Shown: in pieces, positions 1 to 6,114 of the stretch
Layout: each line of letters begins with the position of its first letter
Position numbering within the stretch: position 1 is the stretch's first letter
Assembly (NCBI GenBank): GCA_003661185.1
Contig: QMVQ01000083.1
Location: forward strand, 1-6,929
Direction of reading: 5' to 3'
Length of the DNA stretch: 6,929 bases
DNA from: Candidatus Alkanophagales archaeon
GTDB lineage: Archaea > Halobacteriota > Syntropharchaeia > Alkanophagales > B39-G2
Notes under the pieces: model-generated
What the model was told of the DNA's origin: nothing
Database searches by the model: none
Seen by the model: the letters and a program-made list of their open reading frames with translations, nothing else
Translations under genes and position numbers: made by a program

Positions 1-991
1 CCATCGCATCTAAAATTATTTTACCGCCCGTCAGTCTCGAAATCTTCTCCAGAGTTTTCAATTTTATGTTGCGCAGCGCCATCATGCCGTTTTCGGCGAA
101 ATAGTGCATTGCGGCGCTGCTGATATCCTTGCGGCAGAGGACGACGTTGGCGCCCAAGTCGTGTAAGCGTCTAACGATGTTTTCGAGGGCGGAGAACGAG
201 TAACGGGAGCGCTCAAGCTTCTCAAGCTCCTCAGGACCACTAAGCTCAACCTCGACGGCAAGCTCGCCGAGAGTCCCGACGGGTGGTCCGATGCTTGTGC
301 CGACGAGCGCGATCTTTGGGTTCTCCACGCTTGAAGGCATATTCGGGAGCACGACCTTAGCCTCGACGAGTACGCCCCTGAGGAGTTGGGTGTCCCTGAC
401 GCTCCCACCCTGAACTCTTTCGAGTGTGATGTTTTCGGCGTCCGCCTTGCCGTCTTCAAGCGTTGAAAGCACCGCTTTGACAATAAGCTCGGCAAAGAAT
501 TCCTTGTAAGATGCAAGCATTTTGTTGTTCAGGGCGGATTTCGCAACGCTCCGCAGCGAGCGTCCGTCCCGCATGACAACTGCCAGCTCCTCCAGAATTC
601 TTATGCTCTCGCTCGCCGCCTTCTTGTAGCCTTCAATTATCGTCGTCGGGTGTATTCCCAGCTCTAACAGCTCGATGGCGTTCTTTAGGAGCTCGCCTGC
701 GAGGATGACCGCAGTCGTGGTGCCGTCGCCAGCTTCCTCGTCCTGCGTCTTTGCAAGCTCTAAAAGGAGCCCTTCGACAGGATGATCGACGTGCGTGTTC
801 TCGAAAATCGTGCGCCCGTCCCTCGTTACAATGATGAAGTTGTCCTCGTCCACGATGATTTTATGGAAGCCCTGCGGTCCAAGCGAGGAAGCTACGAGCG
901 AGGCGTAACGCCACGCAACCTCTATGTTGCTGAGCAGGATGATGCGGTGGATTTCCTTCTCGGACTTGCCGAGCAGCGGGTTCTCGGCCAT
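1..991 (-). CDS. Thermosome (group II chaperonin) subunit, divergent, 3' part cut by window edge
   Basis: Group II chaperonin subunits form double-ring cytosolic complexes that fold proteins using ATP. The first 330 residues are visible (my translation of the minus strand); the gene is open at the left edge, so the missing C-terminal part is a window effect. Family landmarks occur in order: LGPQGFHK (about 37-44, normally LGPKGMDK), TRDGRTI (56-62, normally TNDGATI), the near-invariant [12 protein letters not shown] (84-95) with the ATP-site Asp, [10 protein letters not shown] (113-122), a lysine at 157 aligning with the proposed nucleotide-sensing lysine, GGSVRDTQ (195-202), and the apical domain with [11 protein letters not shown] (280-290). 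The protrusion region (about 237-275) is present. The start is chosen because GAAAGGA lies 6 bases upstream on the minus strand (998-1004) and the N-terminus has family-like length. Several normally fixed ATP-site residues differ, so this may be a divergent paralogue rather than the main thermosome subunit. Family assignment is firm; paralogue status is inference. Confidence 0.93.
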   Translation of the reverse strand, partial: MAENPLLGKSEKEIHRIILLSNIEVAWRYASLVASSLGPQGFHKIIVDEDNFIIVTRDGRTIFENTHVDHPVEGLLLELAKTQDEEAGDGTTTAVILAGELLKNAIELLELGIHPTTIIEGYKKAASESIRILEELAVVMRDGRSLRSVAKSALNNKMLASYKEFFAELIVKAVLSTLEDGKADAENITLERVQGGSVRDTQLLRGVLVEAKVVLPNMPSSVENPKIALVGTSIGPPVGTLGELAVEVELSGPEELEKLERSRYSFSALENIVRRLHDLGANVVLCRKDISSAAMHYFAENGMMALRNIKLKTLEKISRLTGGKIILDAM

Positions 992-1120
992 CCTTAGTCC
1001 TTTCGCATCGCGGCTTTTAACATTAACGCCGCTGCGTGTCCGTGAAGGAGGAAGCAACACACGGGAATTGGCAGCAACAAATTCTTAAACCCAAAACGTC
1101 AAGAGCAATAGGGGGACGAA
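992..1120. promoter_or_regulatory. Divergent intergenic region with candidate promoters for chaperonin and small-protein cluster
   Basis: This 129-base gap separates two genes transcribed away from each other, so it must hold both promoters unless transcripts come from further away. For the rightward cluster, TTAAAC at 1085-1090 lies about 31-36 bases before the 1121 start; a start site about 25 bases downstream would give a short leader containing GGGGG at 1111-1115. For the leftward gene two AT-rich candidates are seen on the minus strand: TTTAAGAA (1089-1082) and GTTAAAAG (1021-1014). None is a strong match to the archaeal TATA consensus, and the boxes at 1082-1090 overlap on opposite strands. 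An AGGAGG-like run at 1046-1051 has no start codon at a usable distance. Confidence 0.4.
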
Positions 1121-1336
1121 ATGGGCGCGGAAGAGGAAGTGTTGCTGAAGCGGCTCAAGATAAAGCTTGACCACTGGATAGAACATAACAGGGAGCACGA
1201 GGAGAGTTTTATAAAGGAAGCGGAGAACGCTAAGGACGCAGGGCTCGAGGGCGTCGCCATGCTCATCGAAGAAGCTGCGAGGAAGATGAGGGAGGCGACG
1301 CATTGCCTCATGGATGCGTTAAACATGTTGAGTTAG
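1121..1336 (+). CDS. Small helical protein of unknown function with an HWIEHN motif
   Basis: A 71-residue protein that I cannot assign a function. It is highly charged and almost certainly all-helical: a first helix of about residues 3-38, a glycine-containing turn near 41-44 and a second helix to the end, consistent with a helical hairpin. Histidines at 18, 22 and 26 are spaced four apart and would line one face of the first helix; His61-Cys62 sit in the second helix. The motif HWIEHNREHEESF (18-30) resembles a family of short uncharacterised archaeal and bacterial proteins, but I cannot name it with confidence. There is no signal peptide or membrane segment. The start is preceded by a purine run GGGGGACGAA (1111-1120), a loose ribosome-binding site. 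It is the first gene of a tight cluster, ending 6 bases before aroD, so it is probably co-transcribed with aroD and nnr. A metal or cofactor-binding role is only a guess from the histidines. Confidence 0.8.
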   Translation: MGAEEEVLLKRLKIKLDHWIEHNREHEESFIKEAENAKDAGLEGVAMLIEEAARKMREATHCLMDALNMLS

Positions 1337-1342
1337 GTCAAG

Positions 1343-2050
1343 ATGCCAGTGAGGATAGGGGATGTGGAGCTTTGCAGGAAGCCTTTAGTCGTGGGTGTGC
1401 TTACGAATTTGTATTTGTCGGATGCCATAGCTGCGAAGCGAGCGGGCGCCGACATTTTAGAGCTGCGAGTGGACTTCCTCGGGGAGAGGGATGCCGCTCG
1501 CATAAGAGAATTCATGAAAAAAGTTAAAGAGGGGGTCGGACTCCCGATAATAGCGACGAACAGGGCTGAAAGGGAGGGCGGCAGGTTCAAAGGGACGGAA
1601 GAGGAGAGAATATCGCTTTTGAAGGGAGTAATGGGGGCGGCGGACGCCGTGGACGTAGAGCTTTTCACGGCTCTTGAGGACACTGGAATCGTAGAAAAGG
1701 CGGCGGAATTAGGAATCACAACGATTATCTCGTTTCACGATTTCATGGGCACGCCAAGCAGGGACGAAATTTTGAGCACGATAAATAAGATGCACGCGCT
1801 TGGCGACGTTGCGAAGGTTGCAGTTACGCCAAATAGCCTTGAGGACGCCCTAACGCTCTTAGAAGTGACGTTAAGCCTGAGGGGTGGGAAGCCGGTGGTG
1901 GCGATAAGCATGGGCGCCCTCGGCAAGCACACACGCATCATTGCACCGCTCTACGGCTCCGCCCTGACTTACGGGTCTGTGGGCGAGAGCGTCGCCCCCG
2001 GACAACTGAGCGTCTGGGAGCTGCGACGGATTTTGGACGTGCTGACATGA
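1343..2050 (+). CDS. aroD: 3-dehydroquinate dehydratase, type I
   Basis: Dehydrates 3-dehydroquinate to 3-dehydroshikimate, the third step of the shikimate pathway to chorismate and aromatic amino acids, through a Schiff-base intermediate in a cytosolic (beta/alpha)8 barrel. At 235 residues it is full length for archaeal forms. Visible active-site residues: ELRVD (40-44), Arg74 in ATNRAEREGG, Glu106 in VDVEL, the catalytic His132 in ISFHDF, the Schiff-base Lys158 in VAKVAV, Arg198 in a SMG...GKHTR segment, and GQLS (220-223) near the C-terminal loop that closes over substrate. The start gives a normal N-terminus; a short AGGT (1335-1338), overlapping the previous stop codon, is the likely ribosome-binding site. 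It lies 6 bases after the small helical gene and overlaps nnr by ATGA, implying translational coupling. No other shikimate gene is in the window. The family call is very secure. Confidence 0.96.
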   Translation: MPVRIGDVELCRKPLVVGVLTNLYLSDAIAAKRAGADILELRVDFLGERDAARIREFMKKVKEGVGLPIIATNRAEREGGRFKGTEEERISLLKGVMGAADAVDVELFTALEDTGIVEKAAELGITTIISFHDFMGTPSRDEILSTINKMHALGDVAKVAVTPNSLEDALTLLEVTLSLRGGKPVVAISMGALGKHTRIIAPLYGSALTYGSVGESVAPGQLSVWELRRILDVLT

Positions 2051-3615
2051 CCGCATGTGCCGAAGCGTCTGGGCATGCCGAAATGGGGGAAATAACGAGC
2101 GAGGAGATGGCAGCGCTTGACGAGAATTGCGAGTTTTTCGGGCTTTCCCGCTTGCAACTGATGGAGAATGCGGGGGCTGCCGTTGCCAGAGAGGTGCGAG
2201 CTGTTGTTAACGGCGGCAGGGGCAGAGGTGGTGGCGATAAATCCAAGATAATAGTATTCGCGGGCAGGGGAAATAACGGCGGCGATGGCTTCGTAGCCGC
2301 AAGGCATCTCGCACGAGATTTCGACATTAGAGTTTTCCTTCTTGGGCAAGCGTCGGAGATACGGACCGATGAGGCTCGAAAGAACTGGGAGGTTCTGCGG
2401 TGGAGTGGCTGCGCTCTGAGGGAGCTGCGGGACTCTTCAGAGCTGCGGCTGCTCAAAGACGAGGTAAGCGGGGCGGCGGCGATAGTAGATGCGATATTCG
2501 GGACGGGAATACGTGGCGAAATCCGAGAGCCGGAGGCGACAGCCATAGACCTGATGAACGTGGCGAGGGGAGGAGGAGTCCCCATAATTGCGGTGGACGT
2601 GCCTTCGGGCTTGGACCCGGACACGGGCAGCGTCGCCGGAAAATGCGTGCGGGCGAGCGTGACAGTGACGTTCCACAAGCCGAAACCGGGGCTGCGGCAG
2701 AGGGCGGAAGTAGCAGCGACGTTCGTCGGCGAGCTGAAGGTTGCGAGCATTGGAATCCCGCCTGAAATCGAAAGGCTTGCAGGTCCTGGTGACCTGAAGC
2801 TTTTACGGCGACGGCGTGCCAACAGCCACAAAGGGGACAACGGCAGAGTCTTGATAGTCGGTGGCGGACCGTTTTCGGGAGCGCCGACGCTTGCGGCATT
2901 TGCAGCGTTGCATGCCGGTGCGGACTGGGTGACTGTGGCGGCGCCGAAGAGTGTCTCCAAGACGATTGCGTCGTTCTCGCCGAACCTCATCGTTGAAAAG
3001 CTTTCCTCCGACATCTTCGTCGAGGACGACGTGCCGGCGGTGCTTGAGCTTGCGATGCGGCATGATGTGACGGTTGTGGGCATGGGGCTCGGCGATGACG
3101 GAGCAACGAAAAACGCCCTACGCACGCTTTTCTCTCTTTTAGAGGGGAAAATCGTGGTGGACGCCGACGGCTTCTATGGACTTGAGCTGCCTGCAAAAGC
3201 GTCTCAGAAGGTCATAATAACGCCGCATGCCGGCGAGTTCTCGAAAATTCCGAGTGTCGCCGAGAAGCCGCCCGCCGACGTTGAAGAAAGAGCGGAGTTT
3301 GTGAGGCGATTTTCGAGGAAGAACGGGGTGGTGACGCTGATGAAGGGCGTCGTGGACGTGATTTCCGACGGCGAGCGAGTTAAACTAAACACGACTGGAA
3401 ACGCTGGCATGACGGTAGGTGGGACCGGAGATGTGCTCGCAGGCGTCGTCGGCGCCTTTTATGCCGTAAGCGAAGCCTTCAGAGCAGCAGTCGCCGCCGC
3501 TTTCGTGAACGGAGCCGCCGGCGACTCTGCATTCGATAAGCATGGCTACGGACTGCTCGCCACCGACGTCATCGAGAATATTCCCAAAGTATTGCTCAAG
3601 TTCGGGCGTCGCTGA
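2047..3615 (+). CDS. nnr: Bifunctional NAD(P)H-hydrate epimerase / ADP-dependent NAD(P)H-hydrate dehydratase
   Basis: A metabolite-repair enzyme. Its N-terminal YjeF-type domain epimerises R- and S-NAD(P)HX, the hydrated damaged cofactors, and its C-terminal ribokinase-like domain dehydrates S-NAD(P)HX back to NAD(P)H using ADP (ATP in some eukaryotic relatives). The 522 residues fit the fused form. Epimerase marks: LQLMENAG (37-44), FAGRGNNGGDGFVAARHL (71-88), DAIFGTGIRG (148-157), AVDVPSGLDPDTG (182-194) and TFHKPKPG (208-215). Dehydratase marks: SHKGDNGRVLIVGGG (260-274), GLGDD (347-351), DADGF (372-376), ITPHAGEF (391-398), LMKG (431-434) and the nucleotide-binding NTTGNAGMTVGGTGDVLAG (448-466). 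Translation probably begins at 2047 inside the ATGA overlap with aroD. A second ATG at 2083 (codon 13) would give MGEITSEEM, closer to many family N-termini, and neither start has a clear Shine-Dalgarno sequence. The gene runs tail to tail into aEF-2. Confidence 0.96.
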   Translation: MTACAEASGHAEMGEITSEEMAALDENCEFFGLSRLQLMENAGAAVAREVRAVVNGGRGRGGGDKSKIIVFAGRGNNGGDGFVAARHLARDFDIRVFLLGQASEIRTDEARKNWEVLRWSGCALRELRDSSELRLLKDEVSGAAAIVDAIFGTGIRGEIREPEATAIDLMNVARGGGVPIIAVDVPSGLDPDTGSVAGKCVRASVTVTFHKPKPGLRQRAEVAATFVGELKVASIGIPPEIERLAGPGDLKLLRRRRANSHKGDNGRVLIVGGGPFSGAPTLAAFAALHAGADWVTVAAPKSVSKTIASFSPNLIVEKLSSDIFVEDDVPAVLELAMRHDVTVVGMGLGDDGATKNALRTLFSLLEGKIVVDADGFYGLELPAKASQKVIITPHAGEFSKIPSVAEKPPADVEERAEFVRRFSRKNGVVTLMKGVVDVISDGERVKLNTTGNAGMTVGGTGDVLAGVVGAFYAVSEAFRAAVAAAFVNGAAGDSAFDKHGYGLLATDVIENIPKVLLKFGRR

Positions 3616-3626
3616 GCTTTTCTCAG
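3612..3626. terminator. Inverted repeat spanning both stop codons of nnr and aEF-2; possible bidirectional terminator
   Basis: CTGAG (3612-3616) and CTCAG (3622-3626) form a perfect 5-base-pair stem around a CTTTT loop. The nnr stop codon TGA (3613-3615) lies in one arm and the complement of the aEF-2 stop codon (3623-3625) lies in the other, so the two convergent genes end within one small palindrome. The only T-run is the four T residues in the loop, short for an archaeal terminator. The stem is too short to be a strong intrinsic signal, so the terminator role is tentative; the symmetry itself is directly visible. Confidence 0.35.
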
Positions 3627-5809
3627 GAGACAAAATCCGAAGGCTGTGGTATTTCGAGCTTCAGCCCCTTTCTCTTTCTTATTTTCATGACGATGTCGTG
3701 GAACATGGCTTGCGGCAGCGGTTCGAAGCCTGCGAACTCGGTGCTCCAGAGCGCCCGCCCCTCCGTCGCAGACCTTATGTCGCCAGCGAAGCCGAACATT
3801 TCTGCGACGGGCGCCTTCGCCTTCACGGTCGTCATATCGCCTTCCATCTGGATGTCGAGGATTTGCCCACGGCGACCTTGCAGTTCTCTCGTGACATTGC
3901 CAAGGAGGTTCTGCGGAGCGGTGATGAAGACCTCCATTATCGGCTCCAGCAGTATGGGCCTCGCCATGAGGATGGCGGCGTTTATCGCAGCCCTGACGGC
4001 GGGAATGACCTGAGCGGGACCTCTGTGGATGGCGTCTTCGTGGAGCTTGGCGTCCACGAGCTTGACCTTTATACCGAGGCAGCGTTCCCGTGCGAGCGGC
4101 CCCTTATCCATCACGTCCTTGAAGCCTTCGATGATGAGTTCCATAGTCTCGTTGAGGTATTGGATGCCCTTCGTTACGTCAATAAGAACATTGCCCTCGT
4201 GGATATCCACGATGCCCCGCGCTTCGTCCTTGCTCATGCCCGCTTCTTCGAGGCGGCGGCGCCGCATCTTGTCGTCGAGGTCCATCGAAATCGCACCCTC
4301 TTTTATCTTGCTCAGCACCTCTGGCTCCAACGGTTCGACCACGAAATAGAACCTGTTGTGGCGGTTCGGCGACTTGCCCTCGACAGGTCCGGCGGTGCCT
4401 TGAACGGTCTCTCGGTAAACGACGATGGGTGGCGACACGATGATAGGCACGTTTTCATCAACGTTGATGCGGTGCGTGATGATTTCGAGGTGTAGCTCGC
4501 CCATTCCAGAGATAAGATGCTCGCCGGTTTCTTCGTTGAGTTCAATGCGCACCGTTGGGTCTTCCTTCGCTATTTTTCTCAAAATCTCAATGAGCCTCGG
4601 CAAATCTTTCATGCTCTTTGCCTCGACGGCGACGGTCACGACGGGCTCGCTGTAATGTCTTATGCTCTCGAAGGGCATCATCTCGATGGTGGAGAGTGTG
4701 TCGCCGACAGCAGCGTCCTTGATGCCGGTGAGCGCAACGATGTTCCCGGCGCAGATTTCGTCCACCTCGACACGATGCTCGCCGATGTAAACACTGACCT
4801 GCTGGATTCGTCCTTTACGGTGCTTGCCGACGACGTTGAGTTCCATGCCTTTGCGGAGCATGCCGCTGAAGAGGCGTCCGGTGATGACCTCGCCGGCGTG
4901 CGGGTCGACGGTGACACCAGTAACAATCATCGCAACCGCACCGTTTCTATCGCACCGCAGCATGCTCTGCCCAATCTCGCTCTCGACGTCACCCCGCCAG
5001 ATGACCGGAATTCGTATTTTCTGCGCCTCCAAGGGGTTGGGGAGGTGTCTGACGACCATGTCGAGCACGACCTCATGCGCCGGGCTCAGCTCCGCAAGCT
5101 TCGCCATTTCGTTCTGCGTACAGTAGTCATAGACCTCGTTGAAGCCGACGCCGGTCTTTTGCATGCTCGGGACGCTGATTGCCCACTTGTAGAGGGCGGA
5201 ACCGAAGGCGACGCTGCCGTTGGTGGCGTCGAGCCGCCACTCGTCGTATTTCTCAGGTTTCATGCCCTTAATCATCTTGTTTACGCCGTCAATGACCTTT
5301 GCGAGCCGCATCTGCATTTCCTTCTTGTCCACCTTGAGCTCGTTGATGAGGCGGTCGACCTTGTTGACAAAGAGGACAGGCTTGACGTTCTCTCGCAGTG
5401 CCTGACGCAGCACGGTTTCAGTCTGTGGCATGATGCCCTCGACGGCATCGACGACGACGACGGCGCCGTCAACCGCCCGCAACGCTCTCGTGACGCCGCC
5501 ACCGAAGTCCACGTGTCCCGGCGTGTCTATCAAGTTTATCAGGAACTCGTCACCGCCGAACCTGTGGACCATGGAGACGTTCGCTGAGAATATCGTGATG
5601 CCACGTTGCTGTTCGAGGTAGTAGAAGTCGGTGAAAAGCTGCTCGCCCGCAAGCTCCTTGGAAATTATGCCGGCGCCTGCAAGGAGGTTGTCGGTTAGCG
5701 TCGTCTTCCCATGGTCGATATGGGCGATTATCCCGATGTTCCGAATGCGCTCCGGCTTGTCCATCAGATTCTTCAACAGCCCTACTACTTTCTTGCCACG
5801 AGTTGCCAT
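3623..5809 (-). CDS. fusA: Translation elongation factor 2 (aEF-2)
   Basis: A ribosomal translocase: this GTPase moves the tRNAs and mRNA by one codon after each peptide bond. At 728 residues it is full length for archaeal EF-2. The G domain shows AHIDHGKTT (P-loop, 29-37), EQQRGITI (switch I, about 66-73), DTPGH (95-99) and NKVD (149-152). Domains II and III follow, including [17 protein letters not shown] (about 426-442). Domain IV carries [12 protein letters not shown], in which His595 (codon at 4027-4025) is the position converted to diphthamide. Domain V follows with [14 protein letters not shown] near 673-686. The start is supported by AGGAGG 10 bases upstream. Odd features: switch I reads [10 protein letters not shown] where relatives usually have DFDEEEQ-RG, and switch II reads [10 protein letters not shown] where GGDVTRAM is usual. 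It is a single gene here, convergent with nnr. Archaeal EF-2 is certain; whether the switch changes mark a lineage trait or a paralogue is not decidable from this window. Confidence 0.98.
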   Translation of the reverse strand: MATRGKKVVGLLKNLMDKPERIRNIGIIAHIDHGKTTLTDNLLAGAGIISKELAGEQLFTDFYYLEQQRGITIFSANVSMVHRFGGDEFLINLIDTPGHVDFGGGVTRALRAVDGAVVVVDAVEGIMPQTETVLRQALRENVKPVLFVNKVDRLINELKVDKKEMQMRLAKVIDGVNKMIKGMKPEKYDEWRLDATNGSVAFGSALYKWAISVPSMQKTGVGFNEVYDYCTQNEMAKLAELSPAHEVVLDMVVRHLPNPLEAQKIRIPVIWRGDVESEIGQSMLRCDRNGAVAMIVTGVTVDPHAGEVITGRLFSGMLRKGMELNVVGKHRKGRIQQVSVYIGEHRVEVDEICAGNIVALTGIKDAAVGDTLSTIEMMPFESIRHYSEPVVTVAVEAKSMKDLPRLIEILRKIAKEDPTVRIELNEETGEHLISGMGELHLEIITHRINVDENVPIIVSPPIVVYRETVQGTAGPVEGKSPNRHNRFYFVVEPLEPEVLSKIKEGAISMDLDDKMRRRRLEEAGMSKDEARGIVDIHEGNVLIDVTKGIQYLNETMELIIEGFKDVMDKGPLARERCLGIKVKLVDAKLHEDAIHRGPAQVIPAVRAAINAAILMARPILLEPIMEVFITAPQNLLGNVTRELQGRRGQILDIQMEGDMTTVKAKAPVAEMFGFAGDIRSATEGRALWSTEFAGFEPLPQAMFHDIVMKIRKRKGLKLEIPQPSDFVS

Positions 5810-5819
5810 TTCTTCGCTG

Positions 5820-5825
5820 CCTCCT
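5820..5825 (-). promoter_or_regulatory. Strong ribosome binding site of aEF-2
   Basis: The minus strand reads AGGAGG followed by a 10-base spacer and ATG. It is a full match to the core of the archaeal anti-Shine-Dalgarno complement, the clearest ribosome-binding site in the window, and it fixes the aEF-2 start at 5809. It implies a leadered mRNA, unlike the tnpB gene. Confidence 0.8.
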
Positions 5826-5877
5826 ACTCGCTTGTTGGGCGTTCATCTTGAAATCACTTCCCTACATGGCGCTCTTG

Positions 5878-5892
5878 CTTTAATAATATTTC
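5878..5892 (-). promoter_or_regulatory. Candidate TATA box for aEF-2
   Basis: On the minus strand this AT-rich block reads GAAATATTATTAAAG and stands out from GC-richer flanks. It lies about 70-80 bases before the aEF-2 start codon, which would place the transcript start near 5855-5860 and leave a leader of roughly 50 bases containing the AGGAGG site. The spacing is plausible for a leadered archaeal housekeeping gene. No BRE was clearly identified. Confidence 0.4.
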
Positions 5893-6035
5893 GCCTCGCT
5901 GGCAATTTCTCGATTCACCGCCAGCCCTAATTCCCGCGTTTTGATGTCGCACGGGCTTAGAAGAGCACATGAAATGAATGCGGAAGAGCTAACTGTTGCT
6001 TTTAATAATCCGGAAAACGTTTCTATAAAATGTCG
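5893..6035. other. Non-coding stretch with no recognised gene
   Basis: The gene-free interval between aEF-2 and tnpB runs from 5810 to 6114. This middle part holds no convincing reading frame, RNA gene or terminator that I can support. It contains an AT-rich run TTTTAATAAT at 6000-6009 that nearly repeats the block at 5879-5887. The left boundary of the TnpB element probably lies somewhere in its right half, but no boundary can be fixed from one copy. Confidence 0.5.
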
Positions 6036-6069
6036 CTAAGAGGACCACCGATTTCAATCGGTGGATTAG
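6036..6069 (+). repeat. Subterminal hairpin at the left of the TnpB element
   Basis: CCACCGAT (6045-6052) and ATCGGTGG (6057-6064) form a perfect 8-base-pair stem around a TTCA loop. The fold can extend with CTAA (6036-6039) pairing TTAG (6066-6069), leaving an asymmetric internal loop of five bases against one. Imperfect palindromes of this kind at IS200/IS605 ends are the structures TnpA recognises as single strands, so this is the likely left-end hairpin. A G-rich run follows immediately (6069-6079). Confidence 0.65.
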
Positions 6070-6084
6070 GGTGGGTGGGAAAGT

Positions 6085-6092
6085 TTTATATA
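6085..6092 (+). promoter_or_regulatory. TATA box of tnpB, leaderless transcript expected
   Basis: TTTATATA is a close match to the archaeal TATA consensus and is preceded by purine-rich GGGAAAG (6077-6083), which resembles a BRE. Its centre is about 26 bases before the ATG at 6115, so transcription should begin at or very near the start codon. The intervening bases contain no Shine-Dalgarno sequence, which agrees with a leaderless mRNA. Confidence 0.75.
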
Positions 6093-6114
6093 CTTAATCT
6101 AACAATTATCTAAC

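Noticed and set aside
82..516. Minus-strand frame (144 codons) inside the chaperonin gene
   Set aside because: It is in a different frame from the chaperonin, whose translation shows continuous family motifs over the same bases.
1040..1064. CCGTG...CACGG inverted repeat as an operator for the chaperonin promoter
   Set aside because: Five base pairs around a 15-base spacer is weak and no known heat-shock regulator site was recognised.
1046..1070. AGGAGG run in the divergent intergenic region as a ribosome-binding site
   Set aside because: The nearest downstream start (TTG at 1068) is too far away and opens a frame of only six codons; chance in purine-rich DNA is more likely.
1938..3125. Long open frame on the minus strand (395 codons) opposite nnr
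   Set aside because: It lies antisense to a secure two-domain enzyme in GC-rich DNA, has serine/proline/arginine-rich low-complexity translation and shows no family motif; it is a codon-bias shadow.
3542..4495. Open frame on the plus strand (317 codons) across the nnr end and antisense to aEF-2
   Set aside because: It starts inside nnr in another frame and covers the conserved 3' half of aEF-2; no recognisable domain is seen in the translation.
4517..5587. Open frame on the plus strand (356 codons) antisense to aEF-2
   Set aside because: Its Asp/Val/His-rich composition mirrors the complement of the aEF-2 codons; no ribosome-binding site or motif supports it.
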